This document shows positions 23,601 to 38,600 of a stretch of 64,000 bases of DNA, piece after piece. The stretch is taken from the NCBI GenBank assembly GCA_023055355.1, contig JALJCS010000001.1, forward strand, positions 49,357,381 through 49,421,380. The letters are read 5' to 3'. The notes under the pieces were generated by a model. It made no database searches and was not told the DNA's origin. It saw nothing but the letters and a program-made list of their open reading frames with translations. Each line of letters opens with the position of its first letter. The first letter of the stretch is position 1. Made by a program: the position numbers and the translations under genes. The DNA is from Agelaius tricolor (Eukaryota > Chordata > Aves > Passeriformes > Icteridae).

Positions 23601-26600
23601 TCTTACATTAATACTAGGTATTTAAATAATACAATAAATTCATCTGCCACTTACAGAATCTAAGGGGAAGATGGTTTGCTGACAGCAGAAAAAAATAGCA
23701 TTAAAAATCAAAGTATGCTTTTCTTAGGCATAAGGGTAAGGCTTCGTACATGGCATACAGAATTGGAGATATTTGTCAGAGCTATTAAAACAAGGGGCTG
23801 CTGCTGAGGGCTTTGCTGAGACTTGAGGAAGGTGGGACTCCAGAGCCTGTGGCAGACTTCAACTCTCAAAAGCTTGACCTCGCTCAGTTTCAATGAGGGG
23901 AACCGCCCCCACCTCTGGTTTTTAACAATCAATAACAATTCAGTCTTGGCAAGATTGAGACAGATCCTATTTCAAAACATCAGAGATTGAATTTTGTTCA
24001 CAGGCAGCAGGGAGACTTTTGTGACAGAATCTGGTGTGAAGGGTAAGTAAATTTGAATATTGTGAGTGTACTGAAGGAAGTTCAGTTTGAGTGATGTGTG
24101 ATAACAAGACTGCAGTAGCACATTCAGATAACTGAAACTTGTATCCAAAATACAATTTGAGACTTTTCTTCATTGTAATTTTGGTATAAAAGGTAAGGAA
24201 GCTAGCAAAAACTTATTTTTTTAAATGCTTTATTTTTGAGATTTTTTAAAAAAAATGTTTTCTTTACTTTCTGTTCTACTACTATTTTTTTTATAAAAGT
24301 CTTTTATTCCTTGACGCCTCCCTGTTTATCTGCCCCCAGAGTGCTTATAATATTAAACTCTTCTAGGGGAATTTCTAAGCATGAACTTAAGATACTCATT
24401 TACCTTGTTAAAGGACCTAATTTAATACAAATGGAATTACTTAAAATATTTAGACCTAGTTAAAATTTTGAATTGACACTCAAAGTGTGCTGGTTCATGC
24501 AAAACTTATGACAAAGATTATAGGAGTTAGTCTGTCCTCTGAGTGATTTGTAAGTAGGTGATCTCAAAATTGTCCGGCTGCTTGTGGTTTGGGTTGGTTA
24601 GTTAGTTAATATGTTTCTCTAAGGTTATCTAGGTAGCCCTGTGGTTTTTAAAGAGGTAGCAGTGAACTGAGAAACACCCTTACCTTACTTGGGTTTGGAG
24701 GTTTGGAAGTTGCATATCTGTGTTTTAGGGTCAGGCTGAGGCAGGGATGAGATACACAGTACCTTTATGGCTGCAGTTGTGCCCTGTAGTTCCTGCATAC
24801 CTCCCCTTACATAACACAGAATAGAAAAAATTTAAACTTGGAGCAAGATGTGCAACAAGCTGGTAAGTGGGAGAGCAGTGGCTGAGCAGAGATTTGGAGC
24901 AAAGAGCTCTGCAGAGACGGTGGGAGAGGCAATCTCATCTTTTTCATTTATTGATGTGTTTTTTGTTCACCACTCTTTAATGGTGATAAGAAATTTCATT
25001 GACCCATATTCTGTTTATCTTTTAAGATCAAGCTGGTAATTTCTCCACTCTGTGCAATCTGTGTGCAGTTCTTTTCTGTGTCAAGATGGGTCTGTGCTGT
25101 TGGCAGACTGTTGAATTATACTTCTTTCATGCCTGCAGTACAGCTGTAATAAAATAGTAACTGCAGGCTTTTGTGTTTCATGGCTGTGCCTCATTAGATT
25201 GAATTTCAGAACATCCTCTTCTAGTCTCTGCTTACCTTTTTTCAGTCCTAGATCTTTGCACATCTTGTGTCACTTCCTATACCTGCTTCTGGTTTTCACA
25301 GAATCACAGAATTAATCAGGTTGCAAAGGACCACAGTGGGTCGTCTGGCCCAACTTCCCTGCCCAAGGAGGATCAAACCCAAAGTTTTCCTTTGCTTCAT
25401 TCAGGTCTCCTCCTTTTACCAGTGCCATTTATCAGTTATATGGAGATCGTTGGTTTTATTCTTTTGTTTAGTTATTTGTACAGCCACTTCTTATGCTCCT
25501 TTGATCATCCTTCATATGCATTAAACAAGGAGCCATAAACTGCAGTCCTGCAGATTTTCAAGCACCCCTCTCTGAGGCTTGAGCTGTAAGTGGGGCTACT
25601 TGGTTGCTTTGCTCTCTGGCAATTCCCTATGTCAGTGGATTCTGCACAAAACCATCTGCAGTACAGATCAACCAGTGCAAAAGCAATTAAAAACTTTATA
25701 ATTTAATGCCTAGAAACTTATTTTAATCTTTCTCTTTCAGATGAGCACTTTTGCTGTGAAGATTCACAAAGATGGGTTTTAAATTAAAAAAAATGGACCT
25801 TATTAAAGGAAATAAAATGCTATCCTAGAATAGGATAGGACCTTATATTCTAATAAACTCTACCAAAATGCTTTTCTTCTTTAATTAGGAAAGCCAGCAT
25901 GATCAATTAATGGGAAGATCAGTACTATCCAAATATTTAACTTACCTCTTTTTATGGTTGAATTTTACATGTTTTCAGATGACTGTGTATTTATCATTGC
26001 TTCCCAATGATAAATAATTAAACCTGTGTTTTTCCACTTGGAATACGAATAAAAACAAGATGAAGGAAAATACTGATGTAGAAATGGGTTTAGCTGTAAA
26101 ACCATGTGTTTGCTGTTGTGTGAGCCCTTTCTCAAAGGACATTTGTGTTTCTTTTCCTTTTTTTCAAAGATGAATGGAACATTTGATGTTCTAGGCCTTA
26201 CTATTGTCCCTAGAAACAGAAAAGTTGAAATAGTATAAAAATTGCGTTGTTGTCTTATGGCATCCAAAATACGGTGAAATTCCTGAGACAGATTGTGCTA
26301 GCAGAAACACGATGTGGACTGAGAAAATAATTTTTTCTCATTTTGAAACTTCCTTGTTAAATGCATATTGAAGCAAACTCTGTTGAGAAGCACTTGTGTA
26401 ATCATGTGGATATTACCTGCGTAGTGAAACCTGATCTTTTTTGGTAATTGCAGATTTCCATAATTCCCTTAAGAAGTCTTTCTGAAGACAGTCCACTTTG
26501 ATCATACTGTTCCCCAAATTAGTATTTATTGAAGATGGCAGCACTCTTTCCTTCCTGTATGAAGCTATATCACGTGTGAATATTTATGTATATGTTGAAA

Positions 26601-29600
26601 ATATGTTGATATACATTCTGTTGCACAGATGTCTTACTTCAGTAGGAAAGTTGTTTAATTCATAGATCAATATCTAACATAAGGAGTAGTAAAGAACTAG
26701 GCATTTCTCATGAAATCTGATATGAATGCAAGCTGCTACTGTTTACCTGATTATTAAAGGCAAATCAGAACCATACCTTTTGAGATTCAGGTTTGTCTGA
26801 AAGCCACAGTGGGAAGGCTGAGGCTCAGTGGTGCACAAAAATCAACAGTGATAAATATTTATTACAGAAGAAAGTGTTTCAGAATGAGATTTGACCAAAC
26901 CTGTTTGAGGGAACAAATAAAATAAACATCTTGTGGCAACTTACTCTTGGCCCTGTTTCCATATGTGGTTTTAGGCTATTTAGGGGAATTAATGATGGTG
27001 AAGGTGGTAAGGTTACACGGCAAGGAGGTTGCAGCACTTAAAAAGGCAGGGAGGAGGAAGGTCATAGAGAAGGAAGGAAGGCAAAAAAGGGACAAGAATT
27101 AAAGCTGGAGAAGGAGAAGGATGAGGAACTGTAAAACTGGCAGGTGGCAGAAGTGCATTCACCTCAAGCAGCAGCAATTGGAAATGGGGCAGTAAGAAGC
27201 ACATGGTGGGTACCTGTGTACAAGGAAACACAGGGCTGGGAGTAGCAAAAAGCCATGGTTCAAAACTGGCAGGGCACAGTGAGGGCTGGCAGCTCCCTGG
27301 GGACTGCAGGGACACCCCATGGGACTGGCAGTCAGGAGCAGGCAGCCAGGAGAATGAGGGCAGCCCCAGCCCTGAGCATCAGGCATCTCCCTGGGGACAG
27401 GCTGAGGCTGGGGCAGGACATGGGCCTGTGGGCGTGTGGGGGTCAGGATCAGACACAGCCTTGAGATGGCAGGACATGGCCACAGTGATGAGCATGGCTA
27501 CAAACAGTTGTTGGAGACTAGAATGGGGAAGGCAAGGTGTGCTGTTTGTGGCTGCATGCATGAAGTCATTAATTAAATGTCATAAGCATCCATTAATTTT
27601 GTTACACTGTTGTATTTGTTGATGTATGCTGTTGTCTTCTTGTATTGGTTAAAAGTGGTAAGAATATATAAACAATCAGAAATGTGAAATAAAAATATAG
27701 TGGTGAGATTTGTAGCTTCTGAAACTATACTGATCTTGCTTACCTTATTTATAATCAAAATAATAAAAAACTATGTGATGCATGATTGCTCAGCAATGTG
27801 AAAGAGAAAATAGTTTTCCGCCTCATATTTTATTTTTCATTTTGGTAAATAATAATATTTCACAATTATGATAAAATGGCCTGCATGTCATCTGGAAATA
27901 AGGAGATGGTTTGAGCTTTCCTCTTAAATGTTATTCTTACTCTCTAATCATTGTATTAGTACATCTCCCAAAATGCTCTTGCTCTAGCAAATTTCCCTAA
28001 CTGTAGTGATTGAAAATTGGTCATGCATTTACGTGCAGTGGGAAATTGAAGATATTCCTTTGGGCGTAATTTTTCTCAGAAATATTTTAACATCATTAAT
28101 AATGTATAAGTGTAACAGGCTTAAGCAAGCCATAGACTAAGTCACTTCTGATCTGCACGATAATTATTCCTACATGGCAATTAGTATTACAATAAGTATG
28201 TAAAGATGGTTCTGGGGGGAGAATGTACATGTACTGTATTTTTGGAGGCTAGATAACCTTTGATTGATGATGTGACCCATTTCAATTCAAGTTGCTTACT
28301 CTGGTAAGCAACTGGGATTAAAAACATGTTTTCTGATTAAAGCTCACACTATTGCTGTAGAAGAAGAAGAAGAGGTAATAAATATTGGTGGAAAATCATA
28401 AGAAAAAGAATCTTGCTTTAAACTAGGCCATTCAAGGTAGTTGTGGTCATTCACCATTGCAATTGTGACTCCATGGGTCACGTTGAGCAGCTTCTACTGG
28501 GTATGAACAGACTCTCAAAGTGAGACATGCATTTGAAGATAACAAAGTGAGTGTCTATTGGTCCACAAACATAAAAGACAGAGAAGGTTTAATGAACTCC
28601 TTGGCTAGATATCTAAATGTGTCTGGTCTGCAGCAGGAATCTGATGAGTCTTTGCTGGCCAGGCAGCTGTGAATGAGGTGGAAGAGGAAATCTTTCCCCC
28701 TTTAAACAAGTCTGCCTTGTTTCTACATTGCTGTTTCTACATTGCTGCCACCTTCTTTGGGCTTTGATACCTTTCCACCTTTTTATGTTTCTACATTGCT
28801 GCCACCTTCTTTGGGCTTTGATGCCTTTCCACCTTGATGTTTTTCCTCCTGAATCCTTAAGCTGGTAACAAATCCTGTGTCACCAGTCCTACCTTTTTTG
28901 GTGGTTTTTCCTTTCTGAGCATGCATGGCTGTCCTCTGAACTTTCTCTGAGGTCTTTCCCATATCTGCACAACTTTCTTAGAAGTCAGCCTGAACCAAGG
29001 TCAGGCTGCCATGGCATGTGTGAGACACAGCAAGATTGATACCCTTGGGAGAGGTCACTGAGCAAGAATATTAAACACTGAGGTCACATACTGTGAGACA
29101 TCAAATGAGGAACTTAAGTGAAATTAATTATTCTTACATTGTAAGTGATTTAGGAGTTTTTAATATTGTGGCGGTTTTAAAATAACCAATAAATTAAAAT
29201 ATATTTTTAAAATAATCTACAAAATTTTATTTTAATGCTAAATATTTGCTTTGTGGCAGTGCTTCTGTTGCCACTACTTCAGTTGCTAATAATGCAGTTT
29301 GAAGAAGCAGGAAACGCCGCTCCTGGCCTTGAATGCTCAGTTCAAGTCTCCCTACAGTTTTGTTTTTTTTGAAGATTATCCAGACACACAACCTGCACCT
29401 GTCCTTTCTTCTGTTCTAGGCAGTGGGCCCCATCATGATCGAAGTTGTGTTTACAACCAGAGCAACATAGTAGATGGAGTTTACTGCCTCCCAATAGCAC
29501 ACTGGATTGAAGTCTCTGGACATACTGATGAGATGAAACACACAACCGATTTCTATTTCAATATTGCAGGACATCAAGCTATCCATTACTCCAGGTAAAA

Positions 29601-32600
29601 GAAATGTGCAGATCTTGGCTGGTGTCAAATGTTACAGAAACAAAAAATCTGAACTGGCATATCTGAAAGCTGCATTTGAAGTAAGGAGTGTTTGTATGTA
29701 TGTAACAGTAAACTTTAACAAAGATTCGGCATGTCTTTGCAATTAAATGTCAGTTTAGCAGATCCTAAGTTCAAGGATACCTCTACCCTGTATATGTCTG
29801 TTACATTGCATCACATCTGAAAAAGTTTTGTGCCAATTTCTGGATAATCAGTTTCAAATGCTTGTCTATATACATGTGTAAAATTGCATGTATCTTATGT
29901 GTTTGGTTTGGGATATTTTTACTGAAGAACTTGTCCTGAGAAACAAAAATAATATAATCCAGCACTGGAGTTTACTGGTGACATGTTGTCACTCTTGTGT
30001 GGCAGCCACTACAATTACTGACAGCAACTTTTGATGACTTCTGCTTCTGGGCATGTATTTAACAAAATATTAAAACTTAGACAAGCCTTAAAATGTTTGT
30101 ATTCCATAGTGCTCACTTGAGTCCGCTGTCCCACTGGTGAAGCATCCTGGCTTGCATTAGGAGACAGTAAAGGTTTGAGGAGGGCACCCAGCCTTTAGGG
30201 CTGCAGATGAAGCACAGGATGTATTTGGAGCAACAGGGTGAGCACTGGAGGTTAGCAAAGTGCACTGAGGAATTTGGGACCCTGTGTAGCTTTTTCCCCT
30301 ATCTATCTCCAGCCAATTGATACAGCAGGAAGTTTTGATAATAGTTGTGTGAATGCTGGCAGTCCTGATATGCCACATGCATTACAGAACAGTTAGTTAT
30401 CCCAAAGGGATGTGTATTTTTTTTTAAGAAATCAAACTAATCAAAGAAATCAAACTTGTACTCTCATTAGGCTGTAGCATTGTTTTGTGTGAATTTCTCC
30501 AGACCACTTTATCAGCTACACCAACCTCACCATGGTGTCTCCTCTTTGTGCTCTTTATCTCCACCCTCTCACAGAGTAGGAAGGAGAATTGTCTTTTCCT
30601 CATTAGACTTGCAGTGTAAGAGGGAAAGATTTCTTCCCCTTGGTATCTTTTGGAATAGCAGGGATTCATAAACACTGTCAGGCACATGTAGGTATTAGAG
30701 GGACCTTTTCCCTGAGACCCCCTCAAGTTATATAGTATGCCTGATAGTCTAAAGTGTTATGTGGATCTTAAACATCTGTTTCCAACATCCTATCAGAGTA
30801 AAGAACTTGTTTATTCCAAAGCACAGACTTGTCAATCCCAAGTAATCTTTGCTTGGCAGAGACAAGCTCTCTCTTTCTTGAGAAAGAAGAACAGCTGTCA
30901 GAAAGTGAATATCTAAGTACCAAAGGCTAACTTCTCTTCCTTTCCAGAGGCAGCAGTGATCCATTTAATGCTGCCTTATCTACATGACTATGTGTTTCAA
31001 AGATTAGGTAAAGAGCTGCAGATTCTGCTAGAGGATATCTGAAGAAAAATTTCTGGGCTGTGTAGTCTTTTGCAGATGAAGGCCTTCTCCTTCATTCCCT
31101 TCTCTCACACACATACCTTCATTGAAAGGCAACCTTATATGTACATCTTAGTAACTCTTATCTCATTTCTTTGAGCTATATTAAGCAAGCGTACTCTGTA
31201 AAGTCCTGTCACATAATTTTTTCTAATACTTTGAAGATATGCAGCCTTAAATGTTTTTTTTAATTACTAACAGTTGGGGGCAGATTCACCATTCTGCTGG
31301 TTATAACAAAGCAGCCCAAAAATAAAAATCTATTTTAGATTTTTTTGTTGTTGTTGGCAGAGCAGCTGAAGTGAGTTGATGAAAATGCCTTTATTTTGCA
31401 ATGGATTTATTAATTCAGAAGAGTACTATGAAGATTAATACATTTTTTTTAAATACCCATATACCCCCCATTCTCCCCAAAGAAAAACCAAACTCAAACA
31501 GAAGCAAAAAGTCAATCCTTCTGACTTTTCTGACTCTCATCAGAGTATGATCAGATCATGGTTTTCCAGCTAAGATTGCCTTTTTCCATGCTGTACTAAA
31601 GGCAGCAGTGCTGCAAGGAGCATTATGACCACAAATTCTGAGTCCTGTCACCCCTTGTATGATCCTCACAGTGGTGGAGGCTGGAAAGAAGTGATTTATC
31701 AATGAAAACTTTTGATGTGAGCCCATCCTCTATGTTGCTCCACTTAACAGGGCTGCCATGTGTGAATTAATGAGAAAAGAAGGTTTTCCTCTGTCAAAGG
31801 AGGTTCCCACATGAGCCTTGTGACTGATTTTATTTATCCTCTGTTGAATCACAATTAGAAACAATTGCTCTGAGCTTTGTTGCCATCTTGCTTCTTCATA
31901 AAACATGAGCTTCTGCTTTAACTGGATTGCAGCAGGATGAGAAGAGCCTGCCTCTGGCTGGAGCCAAAACCAATTTTGCACTATGCAGAGGCAGACAACA
32001 GTGCTCTGAGGAATCAGATTTTTCTTATTTGATGTAGATGCATCTCTCATAATTTAGTGAACTTACATTTAAACTTATGTTTAGAGAACTCATTTTGTGT
32101 TGGTCATTCAGGTAGGAGAATATATAATGTGGTTTTTAAGCACAGCAGGAGTTGAACTAATTTCTTGTAAATGTGAAATGGAGCTTTCCCACAGCTAGGA
32201 GTCATGACTGATACCTTTATGGCATTAATATTCACTTTGGAGATGTAATGACACCTTTAACCAAAATCTGATTCAGGAAAAAAAAAAAGCCAAACCAAAA
32301 CAATCAGTTTCTCTTTTGTGTTCTAACACAATTACTGCAATAAGATTATTACTGCAATAAGATGGCTTCAAATTGTAGGAGAGTTCACTTAGGATGAAGA
32401 GTTCACTTAGGATGAAGTAATTTTCCAAAGTAAATTAGAATTATTGTAATATTTTCTGAGGGTAGATGACTTCAGAAAATTTGTGAATCTAGGCCATATT
32501 ATCTCTGTTTCAGTTCCATCTGTGAAAGGCAGAAGTTCCTAATTTGTAGATGTAGTATACCTTATTATTTATGTAAAAACATCTGCATTTCTCAGAAGAA

Positions 32601-35600
32601 AGGCATTACATAAGAGCAAGAGAGGGAATGACACCTGAAATTACAAAATCCTTAAATAATATGTTGAAGACAATGATGCTTGATGACAGAATTAGGTGCT
32701 ATGGAAATTAATATCTCTGATAGGAAAAGCCATCTAGTTAGTTTCCTGTTTCTAGACTAATTTTAGGTGTGTGCTTTTTGTGAGTCATACTTTTTAAATC
32801 TGACAAAGAAAAATAATTTTTACATGCTTTGCATGTAAAATGCAGATAAACTGGAATGTGTAAGTGAATTCCCCAGACAACAACCTCTGTAACTGTGGTA
32901 TTGTATGGCTGTTAAACATTTTGGCAGAAAATACCCAATTAGCAATCCACAGTCAGGGGAGTCACTACATGAGAGTAGCCATGGGTCCTGACAACATTTT
33001 TTTGAGGCATGGGTTTCTTTAGTACCTTTTTTGCATTTCAAATATATACATATACATATATGCTATTAAATACCAATATTTCATGTTTATGGAGTGATTG
33101 GGAATTTGACAAATGTGTTGCTATCATCAATGGTTTTTTTCCCTAAGACAAAATTAAGGTAACGATAAAATAAAATTTACTCCCATGCTTGGAAATACTA
33201 TTTTTGTTTCTCAGTGGTTGCAAATGAAACACAATTTATGATGTAGTATGTACAAATGCTTTGTGGCTTGTTGGTGAGACAGTTTCCTACAACACTGCCA
33301 GTAATATAGGTTATAACCTAAGTTAGGTGTTGAATGGGAATGATCAGGAGAGTCACATAAGATGTGTGTCCCTGCTTCATTGTAAATGTTAATGTGGATA
33401 GGTAAGTGAATGAAGAATGATCCAGGGCAAAATAGAAATGCTTCATTTTTACCTTTTGGAGGCGCTAGAGCAGTATTTTGCTGATGAAGCACAGAATTTC
33501 TTTCTATGGGAAAAATGAGCATTTACTTGATTGATATGCATCTTTAATTAGGTGGTAAAAAAGAACTTGGTTGAGTATATTTGGTTCAGTATGAAATTAG
33601 AATTGCCTTTGAAAAAGATACAAGAGAGAGCACTTTTTTTTTTAGTCTTTAATTCCTCTTTTTACTGGTTGTAACTCATTCACAAAATAAAATGCCTTTC
33701 TGTTTTAAATATAATTCTTAGCTATTTTTTATTACTGATTTGTAAAAAAGGCTTCAAATAGTAAGCTGTCACAAAAACCCCCTAGAGTGCAGTGACATGT
33801 GCTACCATAATAGAAAGCTGCACTGATATTTTATGCCTACATCATGAATTAAGAGAAAACGTGATGATGTCTACAGAGATTACCATAATTAACATTAAAG
33901 GCTGAGAGCTAACTGTCCCCTGTGCCTAAAGAATACTTGTGATATTACAGAAAAGAATAAGAAATAATGAGCTCTGGAACAAAATTCATTGATTGTATTC
34001 TAGTAAAATAGTCCTGATCAAAAGGACTTAACATCAATAAGAGTTCATCCTTTGATTTCTGTACTTGGGGTTCTAACTGTGAAGTTATCTGCTCATTTTG
34101 TACATTAAGTAATGAAAATATTCGAAGGCACATTTTTTTGATATGTTTATCCCATAAACTAGGGTATCTGACTACTGCTTTGAATTGTTTTATTGTACTG
34201 AGCTATAGTCTGACACTAATATGAATTGGAACCATTGTTTCCTTACCAATGGGAATCACCTTTTATAGAATGGTTCAAAGGTTAATTCTATTTTTTGTCC
34301 TTTGTGTGTCTTCATTTTTTCTACATCACCCCCAGCTAGAGCTGGGAAATGCTTTTACTAGCCTCTGTTGTGAAGAAAATGGATTTCAAATCAGTGTAAG
34401 AAGTGACACTCAATCAATTTTTTATTTAAGTTCTTGAAAATGAAGAGGGAGTGTAAGGCAACAGGACCAGCAGTGAGAAGACAAATTATGAGGCTAGAAT
34501 TTGATCCATTTTTAGTCCTTATTTGTTTTCATGTATGTAATTTGGGTGATCTCTGTGTTGGCTAACAAATGCATTTTTCTTCCTCATTTGTTGTCCATGC
34601 AAACAAAAAGCTTCTCCTTTCGTGAACTCCCCACACTGTGCCCTACATAATAATGTAAAACCAGGAAAAAATTATTCTATTTTTCTAATTTTTGTGATCT
34701 TGCTTAGGCAGGATGGCACTCAGCTGGGATAGCTCAAGCCAGGCTATTATTGAGTTAGCTACAAATCTCAGTCTCGTGAACTGTGAACAGAAATAGAGTT
34801 AGGATGTGCCAGCAATGCAATCACATGCCATGAAGTGGAATACTGTGGATGAACTAGATGGCAGGAACTCTCTTTTCAATTATTTTGATTTTTTGAGCAT
34901 TAGCAAATAGCTGTTGCCAGCACAGCTCTGGTTCTCTTGCTGTGACCTACTGCCTGAGCACCCAAAAGGAGCTTGACATGGAAACTCCTGGATGTCACTC
35001 ATTTCTAATTGCATTTCTTGTGAGTGCCATGGTAGCAAGGGAAATCTACTTTTAGAAAAGGTGATTTTTCCAGGAGAAAAAAAAGTCACCGAGCTTCTAG
35101 ATGAAAGATTTTTACATGACTGTCACCAGCATTTGAAGCCCCAATATTACTTCCACCTACCGTGACTGGTCTGTCAAACCTGATGAATGGCCATTAGCCA
35201 GCAGGCTGCCAGGTTTGTTGCTTTCTTCAGTGACTGAGGGACACAAATTTTTGGCTAGGATTTGGGATGAAGTTGAAGTAATGTCCGATGAACAGTACAC
35301 TCCCTATGTGAATAAGCTAAAGAAAATCTTAGCATGGTGTCTGGTTAGTCTTGTGAGTTTTTTCTGGAGGTTTTTTCCTGTAGTTTTCTTTACCATTCTG
35401 CCATTCTTATGTGGTTTTGGCATTGGGTGTTTGAGAATTCTTTATTTAAAAAGATGATTTTCTGGAATGAGTATTTCGTTAGTAAAATGGCAGCAAGCAC
35501 AGTCTGGCTGTTGATGAGAAGATGAGGCCTTTAATCAATTGGCTGGTAATAGGTAATATTTACTTAAAACCTGTTGATCTTTAAAATGGATCTTTTCATA

Positions 35601-38600
35601 GATGTGCCTCTGCACAAAATGATTTCCTTACTTCTTAAGAAAAACTTAAAATTCTGTGTCATTCTGGGAGAAAAAAACAGAAGGAAGATTGGGAAGCCTC
35701 CGTGGAAAAAGCTGGAGGAGTAAACGTAGTTCTGTTTTTCTCTGTGGGATATAACAGAAAAATGTTGATAGTCCAGTAAGTATGAATTTTTTGTGGGGTA
35801 TCACTGTTAGGGAGCAGAAACTATTGTTGCTTCTAATTTCTCTGTGTGTTTTACTGTGTCTCCCTGCTGCTTGTTCATATTTATTCTGGAGATTTTCAGC
35901 CCTTTTTCCTGCCTCTTTACTCTTTGAAATTCAGGTTGTCAGTGAGGGAGTAAAGTTCTGTCTCCATTGGAAAGCAATTTGCTGGTGTTGCTGGCTGTGA
36001 ATGAAATTGACTGAGATTGTGAAATCCTGGGCAATTTAGCTCACAGCTGGGATGACAAGGAAGGGGCAGCATCACTCTCTCACTGAAGATGATGTTCCAG
36101 TTGTCTTGCAGATATTTATTTCCTCCTAGCTTTTACATCCATTTATTAGGTGCTGGTAATTGCTGGCATTTCTTAATGCATTTTATCCAGAGATAGCAGA
36201 ACTCTTTCTGAAAAGCAGAGATTGTGTACACATCCTGACTGGTATTTTGCTTACCAGGAGGGAGTAAATTCAGATTTCTGGTTGTTGTTGGAAAACCTTC
36301 ACTAATGTAAGTTACACCTGATGAACCTGTTGAACCAGAGATGTGTGTTAGCAGAGTAAACCCACTCTGCCTCACCTTCCTGTGATTTTTTTGCAGGCAC
36401 AGCTCCTAGGGCAGATTGGCCCAGCCACCCTGAGCTGACTCTTACAGAAAAACAGCCTCAGAACAATTGAGTTGTTACTCCCCAAATGTGGAAAGTGATA
36501 CCATCAGATGTTTTATTACTACCAGATGGTTTGGTGTTTACTTACCTGCCCAGTGTATACTATATTTCTGAAAGAGGTGATCTGAAAGTCAAAAAAATCT
36601 GAAATAAACAACTGCATAGTTATTTTAAATGAAATGGGAAAAACATTTAAGATACTTCATTTGAAACAGTAGCAACCTGTAGCTATCAAGTTATGAATGC
36701 TACCTCCATCATGAATAATTTTTGTAAATGCTGAGAGATATGAATGCAAGTTTTCATGCTTAAATGCTCCAGATATTTACAAGATGATTTAAAAAATGAA
36801 GCTCCATGTGAAAATATGAAGAGTCCTACTTAAAGGATAAAATTTTTTTATTAGAAAGGAAACTGGAATATAGCTCTAGTTCCTTTGAAGGGTGTCTCAG
36901 AAACATAAATATTTTATTTCTCAAGAGTAAATAGAGATTATCAAATGGTTGCTGTATTTTCCCATATATAATTTTCTCTCTGTAAGGAAAAAAAAACCAA
37001 CAAAGAAATGAACTACATTTGTCTTCCCAGGGAACATATTAAGAGGCTGAGCTGAAAATCTCTTGCTCCTTCCTTTAATGCTTGTACTTTGGGAAATTTA
37101 ATTTCAGGGAGTCAGGTACATAATCCCTGCTGTTCAGAAGTTTAATGTGTGTCCTCCCATGAACTGTGATAAAAATTGAGTCAAATGTCATAGACATTGC
37201 CAAGCTTTAAGAAATGCGTATTTCTTTATTGGTTCAGTAGACAGCATGGTTTATAAGTTTAAATGAAATGTCTTTTTTCTTTGATGTGAAAAACCTAGTA
37301 ATAGAATATATGATTTTAAGCATCAAGAAAAGTATAAAGGCAAAATATGCATTTCAGTTCATACAGACACAAGAAAATGTGGAATATATAAAAAGTAATA
37401 TTTGAATAGGTGGTTGCTTACTTTCTCCCTTTCTCCCCTTTCCTTCCCTCCTCTTCCCTCCCATCCATCAGCTGTGGGTCAGCAATGAGGCTCTCTGTGA
37501 CTATCATTCAGTTCAGGGCTGGATGCTGGGCACTACTACAAGGGGATTGATGTTGGTGGGCTTCTGGAGCCTTTTCTTTTTTAATTATTATTTTTTGGTT
37601 TAAGTAACTTCTCCAGGACTGCCTTTTTAAAGCACTTCAGAACAGTTCTATCCAGTGCCTTCATTTTGCCATGATGATCTGATAAGGAGGATATGCAGCT
37701 TCCCTAACAAAATAATTTCTCTAATGCTCCTTCTTTCTGTGGTCCAGCTGCCAGCTTGGAGGGTTGGCTGTGTGCAGACCAGTCCTAAAGAATGTTAGAT
37801 ACTGCTTTCACTGCAGAAGACTGAATTTCTCAGCTTCCTTGTAACAATGAGTTGCTTCAATCTGGTGAGATAAAAGGGAAAAAGCTTCTCAAATATATCT
37901 TTAGTCTTGGTAATAAGGCTATCCAGTATGTTTAACAAATGTACAAAGTCAAGCTTCAGCTGATAATGTAAACACATTTAAACAAACTTTAGTAACAGTA
38001 GGTCACTTTAGAATATTTGTTCAAATGCTTGGAAATTTCAATTTCCAAACAGGCTCAATGATACTGCTAGGAAAAGAAAGAAGTCTGAAAGGAAAAGAAA
38101 GAGACATTTTCAAAAAATAGAGAACCCCTGGTAATTCATGTCAGTCTTTGCGCTCCAATAAAAACTGCAGCATTGATTGTCCATAAATTAAACTCTCATG
38201 ATTTTTTCCCATTTTGTCATCCAAGACTTCTTCAAGACATTCCACTATACTTTGTAGTTTTGTGTTAAAAAGATACACATAGGTTCTTCTGGAACATCTT
38301 AGTAGCTCCATTACCATCCCAGCCTCAACATTTGATGTTGGCTACTCATCCACCAGGGTTATTAATCTTATGTTTAGAATCTAGAAACCAGGTACATTAT
38401 CTAAAATGAAGTTTTCTGACAATTTTTTGTGGTAGCCCTATACACATGTTATTCCTCCGATTTGACTTTCCTGTGAGAACACCTTATTTTAGATGTTTAT
38501 GTAACTGATGTGGTGAGGTTAACCCCATTTTTCTCCATATTTCTAAGATGTTTCCCCCAGCCTTTGCTGTTCAAGTACATATCTGTCCCTCTTTAAAATT

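Larger units (their letters stand above)
17657..29419 (+). other. EPM2A: EPM2A intron 1 (11.8 kb)
   Basis: GT at 17657 and AG at 29418-29419. Its first 260 bp belong to the CpG island. The rest is AT-rich with a T/G-rich run (18050-18094), two CR1 3' ends (20873-21045 and 25297-25385), a GC-richer patch at 27.0-27.5 kb and a local tandem duplication at 28.7-28.8 kb. I see no intron-nested gene. Confidence 0.9.

Noticed and set aside
27203..27622. 139-codon + strand open frame in the GC-rich intronic patch
   Set aside because: It overlaps several open frames on both strands, is rich in Gly/Ser/Gln/Trp, and matches nothing recognised. It is best explained by base composition.
28718..28839. CRISPR-like spaced repeat
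   Set aside because: Only three unevenly spaced starts, in a vertebrate intron; these are tandem duplications rather than repeats with unique spacers.
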